Source of the DNA: Planococcus chinensis
GTDB taxonomy: Bacteria > Bacillota > Bacilli > Bacillales_A > Planococcaceae
Assembly (NCBI RefSeq): GCF_020071995.1
Contig: NZ_JABWTK010000002.1
Span: 310,001-374,000 of the forward strand
Direction: 5' to 3'
Length of the DNA: 64,000 bases
Positions 32,785 through 42,320 of this stretch are shown piece by piece; position 1 is the stretch's first letter, and the number at the start of each line of letters is the position of its first letter. The translations under genes and the position numbers were made by a program. The notes below the pieces were generated by a model, which saw only the letters and a program-made list of their open reading frames with translations, was not told the origin of the DNA and ran no database searches.

Positions 32785-35466
32785 ATGGAACCTTACGTAT
32801 TGCATTTCAATGAAATCAATCGGACCCATTTGCCGCTGGTGGGCGGAAAAGGTGCAAATCTCGGGGAACTGGCGGGAGCAGGATTTCCCGTTCCCCAGGG
32901 ATTTTGCATCACCACTTCCGCATATCGCAAGCTGATCGGGTCCAGCACCGAAATGGAAGCACTGTTTATTCGTTTAGAGCAACTCCCCCCCGATGACTTG
33001 GAACAGCTCCGCCTGTTAGCCGGCCAAATCCGGGATCATCTTATCGCTCTCCCGATGCCGAAAGATATCGAAATAGCCATACTGGATGCCTGGCAAGCTT
33101 CAGGCAAGGACATCCCATACGCTGTACGTTCTAGTGCCACAGCAGAAGATTTGCCGAACGCTTCTTTTGCCGGACAGCAAGAGACTTTTTTGAACATCAT
33201 CGGGGAAAAGGAGCTGCTTTCTGCCGTCCAGCATTGCTGGGCTTCCCTCTTCACGGACCGCGCCATTTCCTACCGGGCGAAAAACGGCTTTGGCCACCGC
33301 TCGGTTTATTTGTCTGTCGTCATCCAGGAAATGATGTTCCCGGAAGTCTCCGGAATCCTTTTCACGGCCGATCCCATCTCCGGGCATCGACATACAATTT
33401 CAATAGATGCCAGTTTCGGTTTAGGCGAAGCGTTAGTATCGGGTCTTGTTTCAGCCGACTTGTACCAAGTCCGGGATAACCAAATCATCCGAAAACAAAT
33501 TGCTAAAAAAGAATTGGCTATTTATGCCCTCCCAAAAGGCGGTACCATAACGAAATCAATCCCTGAGGCATTTCAGGAAATCCAGGCGCTGCCAAACCAC
33601 AAAATCATTAAACTGGCGGAAATCGGCCAGCACATTGAGAACCATTACGGAGCCGAGCAAGATATCGAGTGGGGAATGGTCAACGGCGAGTTCGTCGTTT
33701 TGCAAAGCCGCCCCATCACCTCCCTATATCCCTTGCCCATTACAGAAGATGAACAGTTTCGTGTCTTTCTCAATTTCGGCTATATCCAAATGATGACCGA
33801 TCCCATGATGCCCCTTTCCCTCTCTCTTTTGAGCAATGTCACGGGTTTTATTAATAAAGGCACCGTAGCTCCGGAAAAGCGTGTGCTGCGGGAAGCCGGC
33901 GGACGGGCGTTCGCTGACTTCACCAGGGTATTGTCCCTGCCGCCTCTCCGGAACCGCTTTTTAAAATTAATGGGCGGCATGGATGAATTGCTGGCATCGG
34001 CTCTGACAGAAGCCATTAGCCGGCCGGAATTTCGGCAAGTCCATATCCCCCCAAAGACGGTCGCTTTAAGAATTCGGCGAATTGCTCCTATGGCAATTCC
34101 CGTCGCTTTTAAAGCAGCTGCCAACTTCTGGCTGAAAGACCCGGCCAAAGCAAACAGCAAAGCGACCGAATTTATGAATCAAACTGTTCGAGCTGCCGGA
34201 CTGAACTTGCAGCAAGTTTCAGGAGCCGAGCGTATTCGTTTCATCCAGCAAGGCATGGAGCGAATGTTCCCGGATGTATTGTCCAAAATCATTCCCTATG
34301 TAATTACGGGCATGCTTGCTTCAGGTGCACTCACCAAGAAGCTGAACCAAAAGTTTGGCGACGAACAAAGCGCCGTGCTCTTCAGCAAACTATACAAATC
34401 GCTCCCAGGCAACGTCACTACCGAAATGGGCTTGCAGCTTGGCGACTTGGCGGATTTTGCACGGGACAAGCCAGAACTGGTGAACCATTTGGAAACTGCC
34501 AGCCATGAAACATTTTACAATGGACTCCTGAATGTTTCAGGCGGCCCTGAGTTTCAGCAGCGTCTGGACCATTTCCTTCTGCAGTACGGGGCGCGCTGCA
34601 TCGGTGAAATTGACATTGCCAAGCCGCGCTGGCACGAAGATCCCGCGCAGCTCCTGCCTTCCATCGCCAGCAATCTCCGGACCATGCAGCACGGCGAACA
34701 TCGGCAACGATTTGAACAAGGCAAGCGGGAAGCGGAAGCAGCGGAAAAAGAAATTCTCCGGCATTTCACAGGAATTGAAAAACGCTATGTTCGCCGGCTC
34801 ATCCGGCTGTACCGGCATTTGCTGGGCATGCGCGAACACCATAAATTCGCACTCGTGAAAGGGATGGATTTATACAAACTCGCTATTTTGGAAGAAGCCC
34901 AAACTTTAGTTGGTAAAGGCAAGCTTCTCACAGTCCAAGACGTCTTTTACCTTTCCGTAGAAGAGCTGAGCGGTCTGCTGTATGGCCAACATTCCGGAAA
35001 TTTGCAGGAAGCAATCGAATCAAGAAAACAGCAGCACGAAGCAAATGGAAAATTAAAAACGCCGCGTGTTATGACAAGCGACGGGGAAATCATCGAAGGA
35101 AAACCGCGTACCGGTTCAGGCCTGAAAGACGCCCTGATGGGAACCCCCGTTTCGTCGGGTTCGGTGACCGGCATTGCCCGGGTAATTCTGCGTTCAGAAA
35201 ATGCGCGGTTAAATGCCGGCGATATTTTGATTGCCCCCTATACCGATCCCGGTTGGACGCCGCTCTTCACTTCGGCGGCAGGTTTGGTAACGGAAGTCGG
35301 AGGCATGATGACGCACGGTTCTGTTGTCGCCCGTGAATACGGAATTCCGGCAGTTGTCGGTGTTGTAGGGGCTACGCAATTGATACAGGACGGTGACCGG
35401 ATCCGGGTAGACGGCACACAGGGCTTTGTACAGATCTTGCAAAGAAAAATGGAGATAAGCCGTTAA
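32785..35466 (+). CDS. Rifampicin phosphotransferase-type PEP-synthase-like enzyme
   Basis: An 893-residue protein related to PEP synthase. Residues about 1-320 are the ATP-grasp domain (GGKGANLGELAGAGFPVPQG, RSSATAEDLPNASFAGQQET, DIEWGMV). A long helical middle region (about 330-770) follows, then a C-terminal swivelling domain whose phospho-histidine is His844 in TEVGGMMTHGSVVAREYG. The order ATP - middle - His, with no PEP/pyruvate barrel at the end, matches rifampicin phosphotransferase (RPH) and B. subtilis YvkC, not true PpsA. RPH inactivates rifamycins by phosphorylation. Whether this protein confers resistance or has another substrate is not known. The ATG at 32785 has GGAGGTG upstream. 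It is monocistronic. Confidence 0.85.
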   Translation: MEPYVLHFNEINRTHLPLVGGKGANLGELAGAGFPVPQGFCITTSAYRKLIGSSTEMEALFIRLEQLPPDDLEQLRLLAGQIRDHLIALPMPKDIEIAILDAWQASGKDIPYAVRSSATAEDLPNASFAGQQETFLNIIGEKELLSAVQHCWASLFTDRAISYRAKNGFGHRSVYLSVVIQEMMFPEVSGILFTADPISGHRHTISIDASFGLGEALVSGLVSADLYQVRDNQIIRKQIAKKELAIYALPKGGTITKSIPEAFQEIQALPNHKIIKLAEIGQHIENHYGAEQDIEWGMVNGEFVVLQSRPITSLYPLPITEDEQFRVFLNFGYIQMMTDPMMPLSLSLLSNVTGFINKGTVAPEKRVLREAGGRAFADFTRVLSLPPLRNRFLKLMGGMDELLASALTEAISRPEFRQVHIPPKTVALRIRRIAPMAIPVAFKAAANFWLKDPAKANSKATEFMNQTVRAAGLNLQQVSGAERIRFIQQGMERMFPDVLSKIIPYVITGMLASGALTKKLNQKFGDEQSAVLFSKLYKSLPGNVTTEMGLQLGDLADFARDKPELVNHLETASHETFYNGLLNVSGGPEFQQRLDHFLLQYGARCIGEIDIAKPRWHEDPAQLLPSIASNLRTMQHGEHRQRFEQGKREAEAAEKEILRHFTGIEKRYVRRLIRLYRHLLGMREHHKFALVKGMDLYKLAILEEAQTLVGKGKLLTVQDVFYLSVEELSGLLYGQHSGNLQEAIESRKQQHEANGKLKTPRVMTSDGEIIEGKPRTGSGLKDALMGTPVSSGSVTGIARVILRSENARLNAGDILIAPYTDPGWTPLFTSAAGLVTEVGGMMTHGSVVAREYGIPAVVGVVGATQLIQDGDRIRVDGTQGFVQILQRKMEISR

Positions 35467-35488
35467 AGATTGGCGGCCCTTTCAACAC

Positions 35489-35526
35489 AAAAACCAGTTG
35501 CTTGGCTGCAACTGGTTTTATTTATT
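35489..35526. terminator. Terminator after the rph-like gene
   Basis: AAAACCAGTTGC / GCAACTGGTTTT around a short loop with a T-rich tail; it may also serve the converging gene at 35536. Confidence 0.88.
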
Positions 35527-35535
35527 AATGAATCT

Positions 35536-35826
35536 TCAATCCTGTTTGGATGACTTGATCCGGTAGCGCGAATCTTCCTCCAGCTTATTGAAGATTTCTA
35601 TATAGCGGGTTCCGGCATTCGTTTCTTCTGTCGGTGCCTCTTCGTCCAACAATTCTTTTAAAGGCTTTGTTTCCGGTTCAATGATGCGTGAGTCAAAGTC
35701 TTCCATTAAGGCTTGAAGCGCATCATAGCTCTCCACTTCCTTGTCTTTTTTCACTTCTTGAAAAAGTTCTTCCGATTCTGTTTCCGTCAATTCTACATAG
35801 CCGACCATAATTCGCTGTACTGCCAT
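35536..35826 (-). CDS. Small acidic protein of unknown function
   Basis: A 96-residue, glutamate-rich, probably helical protein (KDKEVESYDALQALMEDFDS). There is no signal peptide or recognised motif. GGGAGG precedes the ATG, and it ends against a shared terminator. I do not recognise the family. Confidence 0.65.
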   Translation of the reverse strand: MAVQRIMVGYVELTETESEELFQEVKKDKEVESYDALQALMEDFDSRIIEPETKPLKELLDEEAPTEETNAGTRYIEIFNKLEEDSRYRIKSSKQD

Positions 35827-35987
35827 CCCAAAAACCTCCCAGTATCTGTTTTCCTTTCTATACCCTGCGCCCGAAGACGCATAAACATAAGGTTCTGCTT
35901 CTGAAAACAGCGGCTGCCACTAGAAGCGGCGAACGCTTTCCGTTATGATGGGACTATCAGAAAAATCATAAAACCGGAGTGATTTCT

Positions 35988-36647
35988 ATGCGCGTCGCCA
36001 TTTTCGACTTTGACGGAACTTTGTATTCAAAAGAAACTTTTCAATTGATGATGGAGCATTTAAAAAACCATCCTGTGCACAGCAAGCGGTACCGCCAGTT
36101 TTACCGGGCCATCATGCCCCCATATATCGGCTCCAAATTGAAGCTGGTCTCCGTGAAGAAAATGCGGGAACACTCGGTACAAGCCTACTTGGCGGCACTT
36201 GAGAGTTTCACGAAACCGGAATTGGAAACGTATTTCAGCGAAATTGCCGATAAAATGCACGGGGATTTCAATCCAGCGGTCGTTGAACGTTTGAAACAGC
36301 ATGTCCACGACAACGATTACGTCATGCTCGTGTCCGGTGCGTTTACTCCGCTGCTCCATGCCGTGACGGAAAAACTTCCCATCGGAACCATCATCGGCAC
36401 CGAAATCCCGTATGCCGGCAACATCCTTGACCTGAAAGCGAAGATTTCCCATATTCAAGGGCCGCTCAAAACGGAAAAAATCAAGGAAGCCTTATCCGGT
36501 CAGGACATCGACTGGCCAAACAGCTACGCTTACGGCGACAGCCTTTCCGATTTGCCGGTTCTTGAATTGGTCGGCCATCCTGTTGCCGTCCAGCCGGAAC
36601 CAAGCCTGCGGACTGTAGCAAAAGAACGGAATTGGGAAATCCTTTAG
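35988..36647 (+). CDS. HAD-IB family phosphatase (SerB-like)
   Basis: A 219-residue HAD hydrolase. Motif I is FDFDGTLYS near residue 6 (nucleophile Asp), motif II is LVSGAFTPLL, and the C-terminal YGDSLSDLPVLELVG is motif III/IV. A helical cap lies between motifs I and II. The HAD-IB class includes phosphoserine phosphatase and lipid-phosphate phosphatases; the substrate is not shown by the neighbours. The ATG at 35988 follows CGGAGTG. Confidence 0.85.
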   Translation: MRVAIFDFDGTLYSKETFQLMMEHLKNHPVHSKRYRQFYRAIMPPYIGSKLKLVSVKKMREHSVQAYLAALESFTKPELETYFSEIADKMHGDFNPAVVERLKQHVHDNDYVMLVSGAFTPLLHAVTEKLPIGTIIGTEIPYAGNILDLKAKISHIQGPLKTEKIKEALSGQDIDWPNSYAYGDSLSDLPVLELVGHPVAVQPEPSLRTVAKERNWEIL

Positions 36648-36668
36648 GAAAACCGGATATCATCTTCA

Positions 36669-36707
36669 GAAAAAAGCGAATCGCAGCTGCGATTCGCTTT
36701 TTTATTG
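36669..36707. terminator. Terminator between HAD phosphatase and pcp
   Basis: AAGCGAATCGCAG / CTGCGATTCGCTT, a near-perfect stem with T tracts on both strands. Confidence 0.92.
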
Positions 36708-37310
36708 TTCGCCCAACACTTCAATGCAGATCCGGATACCCGCTGCCAAATCTTGGTGCGACCAGCTTGGAATCCTTCCATGCTGAATTGCAAGTTCGTG
36801 GGAGGCCGGGATATGTATAAAACCGGAAAGCATATCTGGCTTATGCTTGCTCGCATAATACAGGCCTTCATACATAACGTTATTGCATAAATAAGCCCCG
36901 GCTGTATTCGAAATTTCTGCCGGCAGCCCTCTTTCGATCAACCGGTCTACCATTTTCCGTGCAGGAAGTGTCGTAAGATAAGCCGGTTCCCCTGCTTCCC
37001 TGATGGGTTCATCCACCGGCTTATGGCCCTCGTTATCCACCGGACCATCTTTGAAATTGATGGCTATGCGCTCCGGTGTCATTTTATAGCGTCCAGCCGC
37101 CAGCCCTAAAGAGATTACAGCGTCCGGGGCTGTTTCTTCAATAAATTCAAGCAACTGATTCCCAGAAGCATGAAAATCCACTGGCATTACTTTGCCAATA
37201 ATTTTGTAGCCGCCCACTTCTGCTCCATTCAACTCTTCGACAATCTTCATTGTCGGATTGACCGTATAATCGAGAAACGGCTCGAAACCGGTAAGCAATA
37301 ATTTTTTCAT
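36702..37310 (-). CDS. pcp: Pyrrolidone-carboxylate peptidase
   Basis: Pcp removes N-terminal pyroglutamate from peptides. The 202-residue protein begins LLTGFEPF and has the catalytic triad Glu80 (MTPERIAIN), Cys142 (NTAGAYLCNNVMYEGL) and His166 (FIHIPAS). Length fits the C15 family. GGAGGAG precedes the ATG. Confidence 0.95.
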   Translation of the reverse strand: MKKLLLTGFEPFLDYTVNPTMKIVEELNGAEVGGYKIIGKVMPVDFHASGNQLLEFIEETAPDAVISLGLAAGRYKMTPERIAINFKDGPVDNEGHKPVDEPIREAGEPAYLTTLPARKMVDRLIERGLPAEISNTAGAYLCNNVMYEGLYYASKHKPDMLSGFIHIPASHELAIQHGRIPSWSHQDLAAGIRICIEVLGEQ

Positions 37311-37416
37311 CTATTTACTCCTCCATTCTGTTTAATTATACTCGAAAATACAGAATAATTAAAATACATATTTATTCATAAAACTTTATAAAAAACCTTT
37401 TATTTTATTCTTTCAT

Positions 37417-37445
37417 TTGTTAAAATTCATTTAGTCGAATAAATA
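37417..37445 (+). promoter_or_regulatory. Putative promoter of the amino acid ABC operon
   Basis: TTGTTA (37417-37422), 17-bp spacer, TAAATA (37440-37445), placed 33 bp before the first gene. Confidence 0.45.
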
Positions 37446-37477
37446 TCCGAAAGAGATATTACTAGGAGGAACTATAA

Positions 37478-38260
37478 ATGAAAAAGCAACATACACTATT
37501 TGCAGTTTTTGCATCCGCAGCTTTGCTGCTCGGTGCGTGCGGCAGTGATACATCCGAGTCAGGAAGCTCCGGCTCATCCGAAGATGCGAAAGTATTGGAC
37601 ATGGGAACGTCTGCAGAATTTCCGCCGTTTGAATCCCGCAATACCGAAGGTGAAATTGTCGGTTTTGACATCGACCTGGCCAACCATATTGCAGAGGAAT
37701 TGGGTTATGAGCTGAATATTACCGATATGAAATTTGACGGTTTGATCGGCGCTTTGCAAAATGACCGCGTGGATATGGTGATCGCCGGCATGTCGGCTAC
37801 CGAAGAACGCAAAAAGAACGTCGACTTCTCAACTGAATACAACCATTCAGGCGAAATGTTCCTGACTGCTAAAGGCTCTGACATCAAAACACTTGAAGAT
37901 TTGGAAGGCAAAGTGGTCGGCGTCCAGCTTGGTACCATCCAGGAAGAAGGCGCCAATGCCATTCTGGAAGAAGGCGACATCAAATTCGAATTGAAAGCCT
38001 TGGACGACTCGGGTGCTTTAATTCAGGAAATCCTATCGAACCGTATCGATGCTGCCTATATGGACAAACAAGTTGCCAAAGGCTATATCGAAGCCCAGGA
38101 CCTTGATGCATTTGATGATCCAACTACTGCTTCACCTGGCATGGCAGTCGCATTTCCGAAAGGCAGCGACCTTGTGGAAGATGTGAACGGCGTCATCGCT
38201 GAAATGGAAGAAAGCGGAGAAATGGATGAACTGAAAAAGAAATGGAAAATTGAAGAATAA
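37478..38260 (+). CDS. Polar amino acid ABC transporter, substrate-binding lipoprotein
   Basis: A 260-residue family 3 extracellular solute-binding protein. It has a lipoprotein signal with LLGAC and lipid-anchored Cys21, a Ser-rich linker, then the two-lobed domain (FPPFESRNTEGEIVGFDIDL, DMVIAGMSATEERKKNVDFS, GKVVGVQLGTIQEEGA). The likely ligand is a polar amino acid such as arginine, histidine, glutamine or cystine; sequence alone does not settle it. AGGAGG precedes the ATG. Permease and ATPase genes follow. Confidence 0.92.
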   Translation: MKKQHTLFAVFASAALLLGACGSDTSESGSSGSSEDAKVLDMGTSAEFPPFESRNTEGEIVGFDIDLANHIAEELGYELNITDMKFDGLIGALQNDRVDMVIAGMSATEERKKNVDFSTEYNHSGEMFLTAKGSDIKTLEDLEGKVVGVQLGTIQEEGANAILEEGDIKFELKALDDSGALIQEILSNRIDAAYMDKQVAKGYIEAQDLDAFDDPTTASPGMAVAFPKGSDLVEDVNGVIAEMEESGEMDELKKKWKIEE

Positions 38261-38274
38261 AGAGGCACTAATCC

Positions 38275-38318
38275 ATCCCACTTTGACCGCGACGTCCTGT
38301 CTCCAGTAAAAGTGGGAT
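38275..38318 (+). promoter_or_regulatory. Intra-operon hairpin between binding protein and permease
   Basis: ATCCCACTTT and AAAGTGGGAT pair around a loop of about 24 nt. There is no strong T run. Such hairpins commonly stabilise the upstream message so that the binding protein is made in excess over the membrane parts. Confidence 0.6.
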
Positions 38319-38349
38319 CATCTTCTGAATCAGAAAAGAGTTGGATAAA

Positions 38350-39009
38350 ATGAACTTGGACTTTTCACAAATCGTCCCTTACATCCCTTTCATGCTGGAA
38401 GGGATTTGGGTCACTTTAAAATTTGTATTTTTCGCCATCATTTTAGGTTCCATTCTCGGGACCGTCCTGGCGCTGTTTAAAATCGGTTCTGTCAAACCCT
38501 TGCGCTGGTTTGCGGATGCCTATACGTCAATCTTCCGAGGCACACCGCTGATTTTGCAATTAATGATTATCTATTATTCCATCCCGCAGCTGACCGGCTA
38601 TGACATCTCGCCATTCTTATCCGCCATTTTGGCGTTCGGATTGAATTCCTCAGCTTATATTTCGGAAATCATCCGTGCCGGCATACAGGCAGTCGACAAA
38701 GGGCAGATGGAAGCTGCTCAGGCACTTGGCGTTCCCTACCGCGCCATGATGACCGACATCATCCTGCCGCAGGCGCTGAAAAACATCCTGCCGGCTTTGA
38801 TGAACGAGTTTATTACACTGACCAAAGAATCCGCCATCGTTTCGACCATCGGCTACCTGGATTTGATGCGCCGTGCACAAGTGGTGGGCTCCGATTTGTT
38901 CCGCAATTTCGAGCCGCTCCTGTTTGTCGGGCTGATTTACTGGTGCCTGGTCATGGGACTCACGGTCATCGGCAGAATGTTTGAACGGAGGCTGAAGCAA
39001 AGTGATTAA
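38350..39009 (+). CDS. Polar amino acid ABC transporter, permease
   Basis: A 219-residue HisM/GlnP-type inner-membrane protein with about five TM helices. The cytoplasmic loop [20 protein letters not shown] is the EAA motif that contacts the ATPase. The ATG at 38350 is chosen; a TTG 9 bp upstream is possible. It overlaps the ATPase gene by 8 bp. Confidence 0.93.
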   Translation: MNLDFSQIVPYIPFMLEGIWVTLKFVFFAIILGSILGTVLALFKIGSVKPLRWFADAYTSIFRGTPLILQLMIIYYSIPQLTGYDISPFLSAILAFGLNSSAYISEIIRAGIQAVDKGQMEAAQALGVPYRAMMTDIILPQALKNILPALMNEFITLTKESAIVSTIGYLDLMRRAQVVGSDLFRNFEPLLFVGLIYWCLVMGLTVIGRMFERRLKQSD

Positions 39010-39724
39010 AGTGGAACATCTTTATAAAAAGTTCGGCAACAACGAAGTGCTGAAAGACATCACCACCGAAATAAAGAAAGGCGAAGTGGTTTCCATCATC
39101 GGCCCTTCGGGATCCGGGAAATCAACGTTTCTCCGCTGCTTGAATATGCTTGAAGTTCCGACGTCCGGAACCGTCGTGGTTAACGGACAAGATTTGACAG
39201 GCCCCAAAAAAGACGTCCAAAAAATCCGCCAGCATATCGGCATGGTGTTCCAGCATTTCCACCTGTTTCCGCATTTAACGGTTCTCGAGAACCTGACTTA
39301 TGCCCCGATGAAAGTAAAAGGCGAGAAAAAAGAAACCGCCCAGGAAAAAGCACGCATCCTGCTGAAGCGGGTTGGCTTATCTGAAAAAGAAAAAGCTTAT
39401 CCAAGCAGTCTTTCCGGCGGCCAGAAACAGCGGGTCGCAATTGCGCGTGCGCTTGCCATGGAGCCGGATTTGATGCTATTTGACGAACCGACTTCCGCAC
39501 TGGATCCCGAAATGGTGAAAGAAGTGCTCGATGTCATGAAAGACTTGGCAAAATCCGGCATGACGATGGCTGTCGTCACCCACGAAATGGGCTTTGCGCG
39601 TGAAGTGGCCGACCGGGTGATTTTCCTTGACCACGGTGTCCTGGTCGAAGAAGGCCAGCCAGTGGAGTTTTTCAATAGCCCGAAATCCGAACGGGCAAGA
39701 GATTTTTTGGAAAAAGTATTGTGA
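39002..39724 (+). CDS. Polar amino acid ABC transporter, ATP-binding protein (GlnQ type)
   Basis: A 240-residue ABC ATPase with Walker [12 protein letters not shown]-loop [10 protein letters not shown], signature [15 protein letters not shown], Walker [15 protein letters not shown] and the H-loop VVTHEMGFA. It energises the adjacent permease. The GTG start overlaps the permease end and has GGAGGCTGA upstream. Confidence 0.95.
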   Translation: MIKVEHLYKKFGNNEVLKDITTEIKKGEVVSIIGPSGSGKSTFLRCLNMLEVPTSGTVVVNGQDLTGPKKDVQKIRQHIGMVFQHFHLFPHLTVLENLTYAPMKVKGEKKETAQEKARILLKRVGLSEKEKAYPSSLSGGQKQRVAIARALAMEPDLMLFDEPTSALDPEMVKEVLDVMKDLAKSGMTMAVVTHEMGFAREVADRVIFLDHGVLVEEGQPVEFFNSPKSERARDFLEKVL

Positions 39725-39726
39725 AC

Positions 39727-39752
39727 GAGCGCCCCTGGTGGCGCTTTTTTCA
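39727..39752 (+). terminator. Terminator of the amino acid ABC operon
   Basis: GAGCGCC / GGCGCT stem with a short loop and a run of six T. Confidence 0.85.
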
Positions 39753-39757
39753 TTTAT

Positions 39758-39850
39758 GAGCAACTTGGCCTGCGATTCGAGCAACTTCGATTGAATTGCG
39801 AGCGGCTTTCTTCTTTTTACGAGCGACTCATCCATGTTTATTAGCAACTC
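39758..39850. repeat. Five GAGCAACTT-like iterons at exactly 21-bp spacing
   Basis: GAGCAACTT (39758), GAGCAACTT (39779), GAGCGGCTT (39800), GAGCGACTC (39821) and TAGCAACTC (39842) start exactly 21 bp apart, with unrelated sequence between. Like the array at 32541 it lies directly after an operon terminator and before the next gene. Confidence 0.85.
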
Positions 39851-39947
39851 CCCCCCTTTTGTTCATTCGATGCTCATATCTCTTCCCTCTTCCTCGAACA
39901 AGCACGTGATATAATCAAAAGAGCTAAAACTATATGAGGTGAATTAT

Positions 39948-40832
39948 TTGTTTAGAAAGATCGTTATTTTAATCGGCGTAGTATTTTTCATGGCGCTTAT
40001 TTTATTTACCGGCATGATGTTTTTGAAAAACGAAACAGAAGTTTATTCTCAAGGCGGCATCGCTTTGGCAATTGAAAAGCCCACTTTTTTCACGTTATCG
40101 GATCCGATTGAAACGGAAGAAGGGCCGGATGTAGCACACGCATATAAAATATCGCTTTTCGGCTTGTCGCTCGGTTCTTATACATTGGTAGAAAGAACGC
40201 TTGAAAACGAAGTGAAAATTGTGTTTGAAGAAGTGACGAATACCGGTTGGATGCCGTTCGCGGTTTCACTGAACACGAAAAATCTGGAAGAGGCAAAAGT
40301 GAAGTCATGGAACCCGGAGCCTGTGCAGCAAACTCAGGATGATACTTACGGAGCTGATCCTACGACCAATCCATACGGAACTATAGCCACGGGTGAAGGC
40401 GAAATTTTGCAGGGCAATTTATACGTCTCCAGGCCGATTACACTTGGCAACGGAGAAGCGGTCAACGAACTGCGCCATGAAATTCCCAATTTGACTTTGG
40501 AAGAAGGCCAACTGGCGAAGAGCTTCTGGCTGCCGCCTAAGCACGAGATGCAGACTTGGTTTATGCTGTCTCCTGAACCGTTTTTCGCTTCTGAAACTGA
40601 AGAGGACACCTGGATTTCCCATGCGCTGCAAAACCGCCGTGAGCAGCTGAACTGGCTGACGCCTGAAGGCCCGCTCGTCAAAATTCCATTGACAGACGAC
40701 CTCCGTACAGAAATGGCTTATGATGTCATTGACGAACGGACACAAGATGCCGTCTCGGCTGAATGGAACCAAACCGCCCCTTCCCTCTTTTTTGAATCAA
40801 TGCTATTAAATGCAAAAGCCATTACTGAATGA
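39948..40832 (+). CDS. Membrane-anchored extracellular protein of unknown function
   Basis: A 294-residue protein with one N-terminal TM helix (about residues 5-27) and a large polar, acidic outer domain. No family is recognised. A TTG start at 39948 is preferred because GAGGTG lies 6 bp before it; a GTG at 39939 falls inside that site. The gene stands alone between the 21-bp iteron array and a terminator. Confidence 0.7.
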   Translation: MFRKIVILIGVVFFMALILFTGMMFLKNETEVYSQGGIALAIEKPTFFTLSDPIETEEGPDVAHAYKISLFGLSLGSYTLVERTLENEVKIVFEEVTNTGWMPFAVSLNTKNLEEAKVKSWNPEPVQQTQDDTYGADPTTNPYGTIATGEGEILQGNLYVSRPITLGNGEAVNELRHEIPNLTLEEGQLAKSFWLPPKHEMQTWFMLSPEPFFASETEEDTWISHALQNRREQLNWLTPEGPLVKIPLTDDLRTEMAYDVIDERTQDAVSAEWNQTAPSLFFESMLLNAKAITE

Positions 40833-40835
40833 CAA

Positions 40836-40869
40836 TGAAGGCCCGCTATTTTTTTGCGGGCCTTTTTTA
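40836..40869 (+). terminator. Terminator after the membrane-anchored protein gene
   Basis: AAGGCCCGC / GCGGGCCTT with a T-rich loop, followed by T. Confidence 0.9.
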
Positions 40870-40880
40870 ATCCATTCTTT

Positions 40881-40908
40881 TTGATAAAAACAGAATAATC
40901 AGTATAAT
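40881..40908 (+). promoter_or_regulatory. SigA-type promoter of a small acidic protein gene
   Basis: TTGATA (40881-40886), 16-bp spacer, TATAAT (40903-40908). Confidence 0.7.
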
Positions 40909-40976
40909 GAAGGTGTAGAGCAGTGTCCTCTCTTCAATTGCAAATGTCCATCAAATCAAACAAGGAGGTTTTAATC

Positions 40977-41150
40977 ATGGACCGCAGACGTGTGGACCCG
41001 CAGGAAGTTGAACGCCGGCAGTTTGACGACGATTTTTTTGCATCTCTGGACATGATTGGCGAAGGATCACCCGTATATTCATTTTTGGAAGATGACGATA
41101 CCCCTGAAGAAGTAAAAGGGGAAGAGAAAAAAGCACAAAATCTGCAATAA
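40977..41150 (+). CDS. Small acidic protein of unknown function
   Basis: A 57-residue hydrophilic protein (MDRRRVDPQEVERRQFDDDF start) rich in D and E, with no cysteines or membrane segment. It has its own promoter, a consensus AAGGAGG 7 bp before the ATG, and a terminator, so it is probably real and well expressed. The frame is open further upstream without a ribosome binding site. The function is unknown. Confidence 0.75.
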   Translation: MDRRRVDPQEVERRQFDDDFFASLDMIGEGSPVYSFLEDDDTPEEVKGEEKKAQNLQ

Positions 41151-41192
41151 GCTATAGCTTCGGTCTCCTGTTTTTTGAGGCGGAAGCCATGC

Positions 41193-41233
41193 AAAAACCC
41201 CCTTCAAGCAAAAACTTGAAGGGGGTTTCTTTC
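41193..41233. terminator. Bidirectional terminator
   Basis: AAACCCCCTTCAAG / CTTGAAGGGGGTTT with a 7-nt loop between converging genes. Confidence 0.92.
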
Positions 41234-42241
41234 TTATTCCATCATTTCTGCAACGATCTCGTAAGAGCGGAGCCGGTCTTTCTGGTGGAAAATTTGTGAA
41301 TTGATGATGACTTCGTTGGCACGGGTTTTATTGATGAAAGCACTCAATTTTTCACGCACCACATCCGGCGTGCCGACAATCATCGATTCCGTGTCCATCT
41401 TTTCTTTGAAAATGGCAATTTCACGGTCCGTCCAAACCTCTTCCAAATTGTCGATTGGCGGCGTGAACTCCGTTGGCATCCCCCGCATCAAGTTGAACAT
41501 TTGCTGCTGGCCGGATGTTGCCAGCCATTCTGCACGTTCCTGGGTGTCTGCCGCAATGACATTTACTCCGACCATCGCATACGGGTCTTTCAGTGCGGTG
41601 GAAGGCTTGAAATTCTGATGGTACAGTTGCAGCGCTTGCATCGTAAAGTCCGGCGCGAAGTGGCTGGCAAATGAAAATGGCAAACCTTTAATTGCGGCTA
41701 ATTGGGCACTGAAGCCGCTGGACCCCAGAAGCCAAAGCGGTACCCGCAGGCCAGTACCCGGATACGAACGTACGCGCCCGACCGGTTTATCGGAGAAGTA
41801 ATTTTCCAGTTCGGCCACTTGCTGCGGGAAATCATCGCCGCTGCTTTGCAAGGTGCGGCGGAGCGCATAAGCGGTCGCTTGGTCGCTTCCCGGAGCACGC
41901 CCCAATCCTAGGTCAATACGGCCCGGATAAATCGCTTCAAGCGTCCCGAATTGTTCAGCAATAACGAGCGGTGCATGGTTCGGCAGCATGATCCCGCCTG
42001 AGCCGACACGGATTCGTTCCGTGGCTCCCGCAATGTGGCCGATCAATACGGAAGTTGCGGAACTGCCGATTCCAGGCATATTATGGTGTTCAGCAAGCCA
42101 GTAGCGGTTGAACCCCCATTTTTCAACATGCTGCGCAAGCTCGACGCTCCGCCGGAATGACTCTCCGGCGTTGCTGCCTTCATTGATCGGTGCCAGATCC
42201 AGAACCGATAGAGGAATATCTTTAAATTTTTTTGTCTGCAT
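41234..42241 (-). CDS. LLM-class flavin-dependent oxidoreductase
   Basis: A 335-residue luciferase-like monooxygenase. Family features are [13 protein letters not shown] at the N-terminus, [34 protein letters not shown] and [14 protein letters not shown]. Proteins of this group use FMNH2 with flavin reductase partners; most are uncharacterised (YwcH-like). AAGGAGTG precedes the ATG. It is monocistronic. Confidence 0.9.
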   Translation of the reverse strand: MQTKKFKDIPLSVLDLAPINEGSNAGESFRRSVELAQHVEKWGFNRYWLAEHHNMPGIGSSATSVLIGHIAGATERIRVGSGGIMLPNHAPLVIAEQFGTLEAIYPGRIDLGLGRAPGSDQATAYALRRTLQSSGDDFPQQVAELENYFSDKPVGRVRSYPGTGLRVPLWLLGSSGFSAQLAAIKGLPFSFASHFAPDFTMQALQLYHQNFKPSTALKDPYAMVGVNVIAADTQERAEWLATSGQQQMFNLMRGMPTEFTPPIDNLEEVWTDREIAIFKEKMDTESMIVGTPDVVREKLSAFINKTRANEVIINSQIFHQKDRLRSYEIVAEMME

Positions 42242-42320
42242 TGTTCTTCACTCCTTACCTTTCATATTGTATCGATTCTGCCAAATAAATACATCTTTCC
42301 GGCTCATGGATTCGAGCATA

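Noticed and set aside
32785-35466. Annotation as phosphoenolpyruvate synthase (ppsA)
   Set aside because: The phospho-histidine domain is at the C-terminus and the PEP/pyruvate barrel is missing, unlike PpsA.
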